From: an uncultured Roseburia sp.
GTDB taxonomy: Bacteria; Bacillota; Clostridia; Lachnospirales; Lachnospiraceae
Assembly (NCBI GenBank): GCA_900542495.1
Contig: UQNW01000008.1
Span: 59,592-123,591, forward strand
DNA: 64,000 bases
Direction of reading: 5' to 3'
Below, in pieces: positions 31,291-40,035 of the stretch; position 1 is the first letter of the stretch, and every line of letters begins with the position of its first letter. The translations under genes and the position numbers were made by a program. Below the pieces are notes generated by a model. That model saw only the letters and a list, made by a program, of their open reading frames with translations, was not told the origin of the DNA and did no database searches.

Positions 31291-32664
31291 ATGAAAAACA
31301 AATTATACGACGCATCGAAAATCGACTGGGATAATCTCATGTTTTCCACAAAAGAATTATGGATGCTTCTGATCCCGATTATGGTAGAGCAGATGTTAAA
31401 TTCCTTAATGGGAATGGCAGATACCATGATGGTAAGCAATGTGGGAAGCGTTGCGATGTCGGCAGTTTCCCTCGTAGATTCTATCAACACGCTTGTAATC
31501 CAGATGTTTGCGGCGCTCGCCACCGGAGCGGCGATCATTTGCTCCCATTATCTTGGAAAAGGAGATGAAAAAGGCGCAAACAAAGCAGCCAGACAGATTT
31601 TCCTTACTGTGATCGTGATCTCTGTGACGCTGACAGCAATCGGATTGATTTTCTGCAAACCATTGCTTCGCCTAATCTTCGGAGCGGTAGAACCTGAGGT
31701 TATGGAAGATTCCATTATCTATTTCCTGATCACGGCATCTTCCTATCCGTTTATTGCATTGTTTAATGCGGGAGGCGCGTTTTATCGTGCCGGAGGAAAC
31801 TCTAAGTTCCCAATGAAAATATCGATTATCTCAAATGTATTGAACATTCTTGGAAACGCGATCCTGATTTTTGGATGTAACCTTGGCGTTGCCGGAGCTG
31901 CAATTTCAACGCTGGTTTCAAGAGTTTTCTGCGCGGTTGTGGTACTGTATTTTCTGCGGAAGCCAAAGCAGGAGATTGTTTTAAACCAGTACCACACGAT
32001 CCGGCCGGATTTTCCCCTCATTGGAAAAATACTTGCGATCGGCGTTCCGGCGGGTGTGGAGAATGGTATGTTTCAGTTTGGTAAGCTTGCAATTCAGTCA
32101 ACTGTTTCGACACTGGGTACACAGGCGATCGCGGCACAGGCAATGACCGTTATTTTCGAAAACGTAAATGGAATCGCAGCGATCGCAGTCGGAATCGGGC
32201 TTATGACAGTAGCTGGTCAGGCGTTTGGTGCAGGCAGAAAAGAGGAAGCCAGATATTACATATTAAAATTAACCGGATATGCGGAGATCGTTCTGATCAT
32301 CTCCTGTCTGGTGACATTCGTGATCAGCCGCCCAATCATGCATCTTGCCGGAATGGAGCCGGAGAGCATGGAACTCTGTTATCAGATGTTAATTGTGATC
32401 ACGATCGCAAAACCGATTCTGTGGGCGCTGTCGTTTATCCCGCCATACGGACTGCGCGCAGCCGGAGATGTGAAGTTTTCCATGATCACAGCTACGTGCA
32501 CGATGTGGTTTTGCAGGGTGGCACTTGCGATTTATCTGATCCGTTTTCAGGGATTTGGACCAATCGCCGTGTGGATTGGTATGTTTGCCGACTGGGGAAT
32601 CCGGAGCATTATATTTTCGGCACGTTTCCTCTCAGGAAAATGGATGGGAAAACACGTTATTTAA
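31291..32664 (+). CDS. MATE-family efflux protein
   Basis: Cation-coupled multidrug/metabolite exporter. 457 residues, twelve helices in two similar halves; the N-half reads ELWMLLIPIMVEQMLNSLMG and MADTMMVSNVG, typical of the DinF/MATE group. The ATG at 31291 has TAGGGG upstream and fits the family start; an in-frame ATG at 31237 lies inside the upstream terminator. Single gene with its own terminator. Substrate not predictable. Confidence 0.92.
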   Translation: MKNKLYDASKIDWDNLMFSTKELWMLLIPIMVEQMLNSLMGMADTMMVSNVGSVAMSAVSLVDSINTLVIQMFAALATGAAIICSHYLGKGDEKGANKAARQIFLTVIVISVTLTAIGLIFCKPLLRLIFGAVEPEVMEDSIIYFLITASSYPFIALFNAGGAFYRAGGNSKFPMKISIISNVLNILGNAILIFGCNLGVAGAAISTLVSRVFCAVVVLYFLRKPKQEIVLNQYHTIRPDFPLIGKILAIGVPAGVENGMFQFGKLAIQSTVSTLGTQAIAAQAMTVIFENVNGIAAIAVGIGLMTVAGQAFGAGRKEEARYYILKLTGYAEIVLIISCLVTFVISRPIMHLAGMEPESMELCYQMLIVITIAKPILWALSFIPPYGLRAAGDVKFSMITATCTMWFCRVALAIYLIRFQGFGPIAVWIGMFADWGIRSIIFSARFLSGKWMGKHVI

Positions 32665-32692
32665 AGGATGCATTTCGATAGAATATGTATAG

Positions 32693-32734
32693 AAAGTCTT
32701 TAGAAAAATTAATGTTTTTTTAAAGACTTTTTTT
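32693..32734 (+). terminator. Terminator of the MATE gene
   Basis: AAAGTCTTTA (32693-32702) pairs with TAAAGACTTT (32721-32730), then T residues. TATAAT at 32738-32743 just beyond may start the next transcript. Confidence 0.85.
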
Positions 32735-32842
32735 GTTATAATATGATAGGCTTTTTTCATAAGTTTTATGAAAAAGACAGATGCAATATAGTTTGACATA
32801 TGTATTGTATGAATATAACGTATGAATCAAAGGGACTATGTA

Positions 32843-33550
32843 ATGATGAAGAAATATTGTTTGATGATATTGCTTGCAGCTTTGCTGTTGTGCGGATGTG
32901 GCGCAGAAGCACAGACAGACACAACAGAAGCAGTTTCAGATACAGCAGAAGAGACCGAGCAGCAGACAGAAGAAAAAGACGTGACGGAAGAGGAGGAGCC
33001 AGCCAGCACGCAGTATCCGGTTTCCGAAGCAGACACAGAGACGATTTATGCAGAGAAGGAAAAGAATCAGGAACTGGCAGACTTTCTGATCAGTTATTAT
33101 CAGATACCGGAGGAACTCTGCGCAGAGACACGCTATTATTATGATGAAACGGATCTGGATGAAGACGGAACAGATGAGATCATCGCAGTAGTAGTGGGAG
33201 AATATACGGAATGTGACGGCGGTGATCCGGCGCTGATCTTAAAAAAGTCAGAGCAGGGATATCAGGTTTTAGAAAGCTTTGCATATGTCCGCACACCGGT
33301 GTATGTGAGCAGCGAAATGACGAATGGGTGGCATGATCTTATTTTCCCGGCTTACGGCGGCGAGGAGGGAACGGGATTTCGTATTTTTCACTATCAGGAC
33401 GGCATAGGTTATCAGAACGAAACCATGGAATTTGTGGAGAATATGGATGAAAATTTCTGCGGAAAGAAAATGATCGCGAACAATTTTATTGATGATATGG
33501 ATAAGGGAAATTATCTGACTTTGCGCGAAACTCCGTTATCGGGAAATTAA
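32843..33550 (+). CDS. Lipoprotein of unknown function
   Basis: About 235 residues. Signal MMKKYCLMILLAALLLCGCG with lipobox LLCGC, so lipid-anchored. Next an acidic, Thr/Glu-rich linker of about 45 residues, then a globular part with an Asp-rich DETDLDEDGTDEI segment that resembles a calcium-binding or FG-GAP-type loop. The ATG at 32843 has AAAGGGA 8 bases upstream. Function not assignable. It lies directly upstream of gdpP but is separated by a promoter-like TATAAT at 33589. Confidence 0.8.
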   Translation: MMKKYCLMILLAALLLCGCGAEAQTDTTEAVSDTAEETEQQTEEKDVTEEEEPASTQYPVSEADTETIYAEKEKNQELADFLISYYQIPEELCAETRYYYDETDLDEDGTDEIIAVVVGEYTECDGGDPALILKKSEQGYQVLESFAYVRTPVYVSSEMTNGWHDLIFPAYGGEEGTGFRIFHYQDGIGYQNETMEFVENMDENFCGKKMIANNFIDDMDKGNYLTLRETPLSGN

Positions 33551-33641
33551 ATCAGAAAAATTAGCTTTATATTATACCCTTTCAATGCTATAATAAAATA
33601 CAAATCGTTATTATTTTTGCATGATTTAAAAGGGTGTGAAT

Positions 33642-35696
33642 ATGAAGAAAACGAATATAAAATTAAAAGGAAAGCTTCGCAGATATTTGAACTGGCCTTT
33701 GTATCTCACCATTGTATTGATATTAATGGATATTGCGATGTATGCGCAGAATATACAAATGGGGGCAGAGTTCTCAGGATTTATCGTTCTATATTTTATC
33801 ATAGTGCTGGTATCAGGCAGAAGAAACCGTCCACTGCTGATCAATGAACTGGTGAATTTTGCCACGCAGTACGGAACGGTACAGAAACAGCTTTTGAATG
33901 ATTTCGAGATCCCATATGCGCTGCTTGACTATAATTCGAGATTTCTGTGGATGAATGAAAAGTTTACAGAGATCACAGGCAAGGACAAAAATTACCATAA
34001 GTCAGTGACCACAGTATTTCCGAGTCTGACCAAGGATATCCTGCAGAAGTCCGAAGCGTTAGAATCAATAAATGTAATGCTGGATGACCGCAATTACCGC
34101 ATTTCCATGAAGCGTATTTATTTTGATACCGTGACAAAGGACAGCTCGATCGTGGCAATCAATGACAATGACGAATATCTGACCGCAATCTATCTGTTTG
34201 ACGAGACAGAACTGAACCGTTATATCAAGGAAAATGAGGAACAGAAGCTTGTTGCAGGACTTGTCTACATTGACAATTATGAGGAAGCGTTAGACAGTAT
34301 CGAGGATGTCAAACGTTCTCTTCTGATCGCACTTGTGGATCGAAAAGTGAATAAGTATTTTACGGAGATCGACGCGCTTGTCCGTAAAATCGAGAAGGAC
34401 AAATATTTTGTTGTATTTAAATACAAGTATTTAGAGCAACTTTCTGCGGATAAGTTTAAGCTGATCGAGGACGTTAAGAGCATCAAGGTCGGCAATGAAA
34501 TGGCGATCACTTTGAGCATCGGAGTCGGTGCAGGAGGTGTCAGCTACACGCAGAATTACGAGTATGCCCGCATGGGAATTGATCTTGCATTAGGACGTGG
34601 CGGAGATCAGGTCGTTGTAAAAGAGGGCGAGGAAGTCACCTATTACGGAGGCAAGGCAAAGCAGGTAGAGCGTAACACGAGGGTAAAAGCCAGAGTTAAG
34701 GCTCACGCACTCCGCGAGATCATCGAGAGCCGTGAACACGTAGTGATTATGGGACATGCGATCAGTGACGTGGATTCGCTCGGCGCAGCAATCGGTGTTT
34801 ACTGCGCAGCCCGCGTGCTTGGCAAGAAAGCACAGATCGTTTTAAACGAGGTCACGACATCCCTTCGCCCGCTGGTAGAATGTTTTACGGAAGAAAAAGG
34901 TTATCCGGCAGATTTATTCATTAAGAATGAAGAGGCGCTTCTGATCACAAATAAGAATACGCTGGTCATGGTTGTGGACACTAACCGTCCGAGCTACACA
35001 GAATGCCCGGAGCTGTTAAAACGTACCGACACGATCTGTGTATTCGATCACCACAGACAGAACAGCGAAGTCATTGAGAATCCGGTACTTTCCTACATCG
35101 AACCGTATGCATCGAGTGCATGTGAGATGATCGCGGAAGTATTGCAGTACTTCTCAGAGAATATTAAGTTAGAGCCGAGTGAGGCAGACTGTATTTATGC
35201 AGGTATCCTCATCGATACGAATAATTTTATGACAAAAACAGGCGTGCGTACCTTCGAAGCGGCAGCTTATCTCAGACGTGCCGGAGCGGAAGTGACGCGT
35301 GTCAGAAAAATGCTTCGAAATGATATGGCTGCCTATAAGGCGAGAGCCGAAGCTGTCCGTCATGCAGAGGTTTACAGAGGCTCGTTTGCGATTTCTGTAT
35401 GCCCGGCGGATAATATTGAAAGTCCTACAATTGTAGGAGCACAGGCGGCAAATGAATTATTAAATATTGTAGGAATCAAGGCATCCTTCGTTTTGACGGA
35501 ATATCAGGGAAAAATTTACATCAGTTCCAGATCCATTGATGAGATCAATGTGCAGCTTATCATGGAACGTGTGGGCGGTGGCGGTCACTTGAACGTTGCC
35601 GGAGCACAATTAACGAACTGTACGATTCAGGAAGCAAAACGAATTATTCAGGACACCATTGATGAAATGCTAGAAGAAGGAGATATTCAGGAATGA
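33642..35696 (+). CDS. gdpP: Cyclic-di-AMP phosphodiesterase GdpP
   Basis: Membrane enzyme that hydrolyses c-di-AMP, controlling potassium/osmotic balance and cell wall stress. Seen: two N-terminal helices (about 15-55), a PAS-like domain (about 80-150), a degenerate GGDEF domain (about 170-300), then DHH-DHHA1 with MGHAISDVDSLGAAIG, VVDTNRP, VFDHHRQ, DTNNF and GGGGHLNVAGAQ. About 684 residues, the usual size. The ATG at 33642 has AAAAGGG 7 bases upstream. It overlaps rplI by 4 bp, as in many Firmicutes. Confidence 0.95.
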   Translation: MKKTNIKLKGKLRRYLNWPLYLTIVLILMDIAMYAQNIQMGAEFSGFIVLYFIIVLVSGRRNRPLLINELVNFATQYGTVQKQLLNDFEIPYALLDYNSRFLWMNEKFTEITGKDKNYHKSVTTVFPSLTKDILQKSEALESINVMLDDRNYRISMKRIYFDTVTKDSSIVAINDNDEYLTAIYLFDETELNRYIKENEEQKLVAGLVYIDNYEEALDSIEDVKRSLLIALVDRKVNKYFTEIDALVRKIEKDKYFVVFKYKYLEQLSADKFKLIEDVKSIKVGNEMAITLSIGVGAGGVSYTQNYEYARMGIDLALGRGGDQVVVKEGEEVTYYGGKAKQVERNTRVKARVKAHALREIIESREHVVIMGHAISDVDSLGAAIGVYCAARVLGKKAQIVLNEVTTSLRPLVECFTEEKGYPADLFIKNEEALLITNKNTLVMVVDTNRPSYTECPELLKRTDTICVFDHHRQNSEVIENPVLSYIEPYASSACEMIAEVLQYFSENIKLEPSEADCIYAGILIDTNNFMTKTGVRTFEAAAYLRRAGAEVTRVRKMLRNDMAAYKARAEAVRHAEVYRGSFAISVCPADNIESPTIVGAQAANELLNIVGIKASFVLTEYQGKIYISSRSIDEINVQLIMERVGGGGHLNVAGAQLTNCTIQEAKRIIQDTIDEMLEEGDIQE

Positions 35697-36139
35697 AAGT
35701 AATATTATTGCAGGATGTAAAAGCTTTAGGAAAAAAGGGAGAGGTTGTCAACGTCAGTGACGGATACGCACGCAACGCTATTTTCCCGAAAAAATTAGGC
35801 GTGGAAGCAAACGCCAAAAACTTAAATGATCTGAAATTACAGAATCAGCACGCAGATAAAGTTGCCCAGGAGAATTATGAGGCTGCACTTGCAATGGCTG
35901 AGAATTTAAAAGATAAGAAAGTAACTGTTAAGATGAAAGCCGGAGAAGGCGGAAGAACATTTGGCTCTGTTTCTACAAAAGAGATCGCAGCAGCAGCCAA
36001 AGAGCAGCTTGGTTTAGAACTTGACAAAAAGAAAATGCAGCTTTCCGAACCGATCAGAAGCTTTGGAGTTGTGGAAGTTCCTGTAAAACTTCACACAAAA
36101 GTAACCGGAAAACTTGCTGTTCATGTAGTAGAGTTATAG
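35693..36139 (+). CDS. rplI: 50S ribosomal protein L9
   Basis: 148 residues: N-terminal rRNA-binding domain MKVILLQDVKALGKKGEVV and DGYARNAIFPKKLG, a long connecting helix and the C-terminal domain with GEGGRTFGSVSTKEI. Overlaps the gdpP stop (ATGA) and is 10 bp before dnaB; the gdpP-rplI-dnaB order is conserved in Firmicutes. Confidence 0.97.
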   Translation: MKVILLQDVKALGKKGEVVNVSDGYARNAIFPKKLGVEANAKNLNDLKLQNQHADKVAQENYEAALAMAENLKDKKVTVKMKAGEGGRTFGSVSTKEIAAAAKEQLGLELDKKKMQLSEPIRSFGVVEVPVKLHTKVTGKLAVHVVEL

Positions 36140-36149
36140 GGAGGATCTC

Positions 36150-37487
36150 ATGGAAGAGACTCTGATCAAGAGAAGCATGCCGAACAGCCTGGATGCTGAA
36201 CAGTCTGTCATTGGCTCCATGATCATGGATAAAGATGCAATATTGACGGCAATGGAGATGCTGACAAGTGATGATTTTTATCACAAACAGTATGGAGTTT
36301 TATTTGACGCCATGATAGAACTCTACAGCAAAGGGCTCCCGGTCGATCTTATTACATTACAGAACAAATTAAAAGAAAAAGAAGTACCGGAGGAAATTTC
36401 AAGCCTTTCCTACGTGAAAGAGCTTTTGGATGCAGTTCCGACTTCTGCCAATATCAAATATTACGCAAAAATCGTAAAAGACAATTCCATGCGGCGCAAG
36501 CTCATCAAGTTAAATGAGGAGATCGAGAACGAATGTTACGCCGGAAAGGAAAGCATTGATACGGTCATGGATATGACGGAAAAAAAAGTGTTCGATCTTC
36601 TTTCCACCAGAGGCGGTGGCGGAGATTATGTTCCAATCCGCCAGGTCGTTATGAATGCGTTGGAGAAGATTGAAAACGCTGCCAAAACTTCTGGAACCGT
36701 TACAGGTATTCCGACCGGATTTATTGATCTGGATTATCGTACTGCCGGTTTGCAGCCTTCCGACCTGATCCTGATCGCGGCGCGTCCGTCTATGGGAAAA
36801 ACAGCGTTCGTTTTGAACATCGCCCAGTATGTGGCATTTCATGAGGATATGTGTACGGCAATCTTTTCTTTGGAGATGTCGAAGGAACAGCTCGTTAACC
36901 GTCTGTTCTCACTGGAATCCAGAGTCGATGCGCAGGCACTTCGTACCGGTAATCTTTCTGACAGCGACTGGGAGAAGCTGATCGAAGGCGCAGGCACGAT
37001 CGGTAATTCAAAACTGATCATAGATGATACACCGGGTATCTCCATTGCAGAGATGAGAAGCAAGTGCCGTAAATATAAACTGGAGCATGATTTAAAACTT
37101 ATCATCATCGACTACTTACAGTTAATGTCTGGTTCCGGTAAGGGAAGCGATTCCCGTCAGCAGGAGATTTCAGATATTTCCCGTTCCTTGAAAGCACTGG
37201 CGCGTGAACTTTCCGTTCCTGTGATCGCACTGTCGCAGTTATCGCGTGCTGTTGAGCAGAGACCGGATCACAGACCAATGTTGTCCGATCTTCGTGAGTC
37301 CGGCGCGATCGAGCAGGACGCCGACGTGGTTATGTTCATCTATCGAGATGACTACTACAATCATGATTCTGAGATGAAAGGCATTTCCGAGATCATCATT
37401 GCCAAGCAAAGAAACGGTCCTATCGGAACCGTGAATCTCGTATGGCTGCCACAGTACACCAAGTTCGCCAACATGGAGAAAAATTAA
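36150..37487 (+). CDS. dnaB: Replicative DNA helicase
   Basis: Hexameric 5'-3' helicase at the replication fork. 445 residues: N-terminal domain (PNSLDAEQSVIGSMI), linker, then the RecA-like ATPase domain with Walker A ARPSMGKTAF near 211, Walker B LIIIDYLQLM, and the arginine-finger region LSQLSRAVEQRPDHRP. No intein. Last gene of the gdpP operon, followed by a long hairpin. Confidence 0.97.
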   Translation: MEETLIKRSMPNSLDAEQSVIGSMIMDKDAILTAMEMLTSDDFYHKQYGVLFDAMIELYSKGLPVDLITLQNKLKEKEVPEEISSLSYVKELLDAVPTSANIKYYAKIVKDNSMRRKLIKLNEEIENECYAGKESIDTVMDMTEKKVFDLLSTRGGGGDYVPIRQVVMNALEKIENAAKTSGTVTGIPTGFIDLDYRTAGLQPSDLILIAARPSMGKTAFVLNIAQYVAFHEDMCTAIFSLEMSKEQLVNRLFSLESRVDAQALRTGNLSDSDWEKLIEGAGTIGNSKLIIDDTPGISIAEMRSKCRKYKLEHDLKLIIIDYLQLMSGSGKGSDSRQQEISDISRSLKALARELSVPVIALSQLSRAVEQRPDHRPMLSDLRESGAIEQDADVVMFIYRDDYYNHDSEMKGISEIIIAKQRNGPIGTVNLVWLPQYTKFANMEKN

Positions 37488-37532
37488 AAATATTCTATTG
37501 TTGAAAAAAATCAAGTTTTTACATCAAAATAA

Positions 37533-37584
37533 GGGATGATATACATCGATTTGTAAAATCGAGCGTATGTCATCCCGATTTTTG
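37533..37584 (+). terminator. Terminator after dnaB
   Basis: Outer arms GGGATGA/TCATCCC, inner arms ATCGATTT/AAATCGA, then ATTTTT. Confidence 0.75.
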
Positions 37585-37721
37585 TCTGAAAAAGGCGACC
37601 GATTTTTCTTGAGGGCATGTCCGTAAAACCATATAATTAGGAGGAAGGAAAGTGATTAAATCAATTTTAATAACGTAAATGAGAGTTTCATGATTGCGTA
37701 TATCAAAAAAGCGAGGGAAAT

Positions 37722-38342
37722 ATGGAAAAAGTACGGTATATGATTTCAGATGCATCCAGCATGGTGAATGTGGAATCGCATGTATTACGTTACTGGGAAG
37801 ATGAATTGGAGTTAAACATTCCGCGAAACGAAATGGGACACCGTTACTATACACAGGAAAACATCAAAGAATTTCAATATATCAAAGAACTAAAAGAGAA
37901 AGGCTACCAGCTCAAAGCAATCAAAATGCTCGTACATAACGGCAACATGGAGCAGAAACTGCCGGAGCTCACCGGGAATCCGCAGGATAAGACAGAAGGT
38001 GTGAAAAATCATCAGGTTTACTTTAAAAATCCGGAGACACTTGCGCTTGCAGAGGCGAAGCAGAGCATATTAGACAACACAGACCGTATGGCACAATTCA
38101 CAGAACTCATGACAGATATTGTGGGCAAGGCGATCGCAGCAAACAATGAAAGTTTAAGCAGGACCATCAGTGAAGATGTGGGAGAGCAGGTGCTTAAAGA
38201 GATGAATTACCTTATGCGGGAGCGGGAGGAGTTAGAAGAAGAACGTTTCCGGCAGCTTGATGAGGCAATCCGTGGAAATCTGAAAAAGAAAAAGACGCCA
38301 TTATTAAAAAAATGGACAAAGAAAAAACCGTCAGAAGCCTGA
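37722..38342 (+). CDS. MerR-type HTH protein with coiled-coil and basic tail (RacA-like layout)
   Basis: 206 residues. The N-terminal 70 match a MerR helix-turn-helix (SMVNVESHVLRYWEDEL, then RYYTQENIKEFQYIKELKEK); the C-terminal half is a Glu/Arg-rich coiled coil ending in a Lys-rich tail. This resembles RacA and related chromosome-anchoring or regulatory proteins more than effector-binding MerR regulators; function is inferred from layout only. GAGGGAAAT precedes the ATG. Two or three tiny upstream frames (from 37652, with AGGAGGAAGG before a GTG) lie in the leader and may affect translation. Its stop lies inside its own terminator. Confidence 0.8.
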   Translation: MEKVRYMISDASSMVNVESHVLRYWEDELELNIPRNEMGHRYYTQENIKEFQYIKELKEKGYQLKAIKMLVHNGNMEQKLPELTGNPQDKTEGVKNHQVYFKNPETLALAEAKQSILDNTDRMAQFTELMTDIVGKAIAANNESLSRTISEDVGEQVLKEMNYLMREREELEEERFRQLDEAIRGNLKKKKTPLLKKWTKKKPSEA

Positions 38343-38350
38343 CGGTTTTT
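38325..38350 (+). terminator. Terminator overlapping the MerR-like stop codon
   Basis: AAACCGTCAG / CTGACGGTTTTT; the gene's stop codon lies in the stem. Confidence 0.85.
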
Positions 38351-38380
38351 CCTATGTACTTTTGCAAAGCGTATCACGAA

Positions 38381-38551
38381 TTATTCTTCGCTGATAGCTC
38401 CTGTAGGACAAACTCCTGCACAAGTTCCACAGCTAACGCAAGAACCTGCATCGATAACGAACTGGCTGTCTCCCTGGCTGATAGCGCCTACTGGACATTC
38501 TGGTTCGCAAGTTCCACAGCTAACGCATGAATCAGAAATTACGTATGCCAT
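38381..38551 (-). CDS. 2[4Fe-4S] ferredoxin
   Basis: 56-residue clostridial-type ferredoxin carrying two iron-sulfur clusters, a low-potential electron carrier for enzymes such as pyruvate:ferredoxin oxidoreductase, hydrogenase and Rnf. Seen: MAYVISDSCVSCGTCEPECP and, in the second half, SCVSCGTCAGVCPTGAISEE; each half has CxxCxxCxxxCP. On the minus strand AAGGAGGG precedes the ATG. The region 38565-38690 upstream holds a promoter and two hairpins. The size and near-perfect internal duplication are typical of this family. Confidence 0.96.
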   Translation of the reverse strand: MAYVISDSCVSCGTCEPECPVGAISQGDSQFVIDAGSCVSCGTCAGVCPTGAISEE

Positions 38552-38590
38552 TGATATTCCCTCCTTATAATTAAATAAAAATCATTATCC

Positions 38591-38628
38591 TGCGTATCTG
38601 TTATACGCATCACATCAGAAATGATGTG
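38591..38628 (-). promoter_or_regulatory. Two tandem hairpins in the ferredoxin leader
   Basis: TGCGTAT-CTGTT-ATACGCA (38591-38609) and CACATCA-GAAA-TGATGTG (38611-38628), separated by one base, between promoter and ribosome binding site. They could stabilise the mRNA or be a control element; no known class recognised. Confidence 0.5.
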
Positions 38629-38658
38629 CAGTCACCGTCGCCGGTAACTTTATTTCAC

Positions 38659-38687
38659 ATTCTAATACAAAAAGGTACGGTTTACAA
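38659..38687 (-). promoter_or_regulatory. Ferredoxin promoter
   Basis: Minus strand TTGTAA (38687-38682), 17 bp, TAGAAT (38664-38659). Gives a leader of about 100 bases. Confidence 0.65.
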
Positions 38688-38702
38688 GTCTATAACATGA
38701 AA

Positions 38703-38743
38703 AATCGTGTATTTTAATTAGCACAAGCCAATAAAATACACGA
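38703..38743 (-). terminator. galM terminator
   Basis: Stem of ATCGTGTATTTTA with TAAAATACACGAT, read on the minus strand and followed by TTTTT. Confidence 0.85.
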
Positions 38744-38787
38744 TGTGAAAAGCGTTAATGATAAAATACGATCAATAACAAAAAATA

Positions 38788-39825
38788 TTAAAAAGTTGAA
38801 AAATGATACAGTGTCTTGGAACGGAAATTCTCGTCCGGATGAAGCACGATACTTGGGAAGTTCTCATGGTTGATCGCGTCCGGATAGTGCTGTGTTTCGA
38901 GGCAGACACTGGAATGTCCGGCATATGGAACACCTTCCTTTCCAGGAAGCTTCATAGGCTGGTTTGCTACATAAAGCTGGAGTCCCGGCTGGTCTGTAAA
39001 GCAGGTCATGCGGATTCCGGTTTCTTTGGACTGGAGTACAGCCGCCTCTCTGAGACCTGTTCCGTTAATGACGAAGTTGTGATCGTAAGTGCCGAATTTT
39101 TTCAACTGCTCATAATCGGAATTATACATCTTTCCGATCGTGTGCATGGTGCGGAAATCGAAAGGTGTTCCGTCTACCGGGATGAACTTTCCGGTCGGCG
39201 CCTGTGAATCGTCAAGCTCTGTGATCTCATCTGCATCAATAAAAAGTTCGTGAGACATAATATCGCCGCGACCCTCTCCATTCAGGTTGAAGTAACCGTG
39301 GTTTGTCACGTTCAAAAGTGTGTCAGCGTCTGTCGAAGCTTCATAAAGGATCGACAGTTCATTGTCCTCGGACCAGCCATAAGTGACAGTCAGTGTAAGA
39401 TTTCCAGGATATCCCTCTTCCCCATCTGCTGAATTCATGGTAAAAATTAATTTGTCATCTTTGATTTTCGATTCCCAGATCTTAGAACCGTAACCAATGA
39501 TACCACCGTGGAGATGGTTGGTTCCGTTGTTGATGGCAAGTTGGTATTCTTTTCCGTTCAGTGAGAAATGACCATCTTTGATACGGTTGGCAACCCGGCC
39601 TACCACAGCTCCGAGGCTTGCATCGTCGTCTGCATAGTGATCAGCTGTTGAGAAGCCAAGGCACACATCTACCGGATCACCATTGCGGTCCGGAACAACA
39701 ATTTTTGTGAGGCGGCAGCCAAAGTCAATGATCTCAACATAAGCGCCGCTTGTATTTTCCAAATGAAATAAATTAATAGTGGAACCGTTTTTGGTAGTTC
39801 CAAATTCAGATTTTGTAATTTTCAT
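38788..39825 (-). CDS. galM: Aldose 1-epimerase (galactose mutarotase)
   Basis: Interconverts alpha and beta anomers of galactose and related sugars before the Leloir pathway. 345 residues: GRVANRIKDG, NNGTNHLHGG (catalytic-site His), VTNHGYFNLNG (second His) and the C-terminal CLETQHYPDA with the catalytic Glu. The ribosome binding site is AGGAGGG. Monocistronic on the minus strand with its own terminator. A dyad (GCAGTTATT/AATAACTGC, near 39893-39917) lies upstream, possibly an operator. Confidence 0.94.
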   Translation of the reverse strand: MKITKSEFGTTKNGSTINLFHLENTSGAYVEIIDFGCRLTKIVVPDRNGDPVDVCLGFSTADHYADDDASLGAVVGRVANRIKDGHFSLNGKEYQLAINNGTNHLHGGIIGYGSKIWESKIKDDKLIFTMNSADGEEGYPGNLTLTVTYGWSEDNELSILYEASTDADTLLNVTNHGYFNLNGEGRGDIMSHELFIDADEITELDDSQAPTGKFIPVDGTPFDFRTMHTIGKMYNSDYEQLKKFGTYDHNFVINGTGLREAAVLQSKETGIRMTCFTDQPGLQLYVANQPMKLPGKEGVPYAGHSSVCLETQHYPDAINHENFPSIVLHPDENFRSKTLYHFSTF

Positions 39826-39980
39826 AACGATCTCCCTCCTGTAAGAAAGATTGCTGATATTCCTGCCAATACATAAAATATCGGAAAAGAAGCAGTTATT
39901 ATTTAAAAATAACTGCTACAAGAATATTCTTTACCTAATTAAAATTATTATGCCACATTTAGAAAAACATAGCAAGTATG

Positions 39981-40009
39981 TTGCCTAATTTTTGGAATTG
40001 TGAGATAAT
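39981..40009 (+). promoter_or_regulatory. Promoter of the sua5-upp-comEB(-atp) gene run
   Basis: TTGCCT (39981-39986), 17 bp, GATAAT (40004-40009), about 27 bp before the sua5 start. No terminator is seen between here and the end of atpC. Confidence 0.6.
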
Positions 40010-40035
40010 AATACATGAATGTTCGGAGGAATAAC

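Noticed and set aside
38312..38530. 72-codon plus-strand frame rich in Cys and Thr
   Set aside because: Antisense of the ferredoxin gene, whose CxxCxxCxxxCP motifs and ribosome binding site are on the minus strand.
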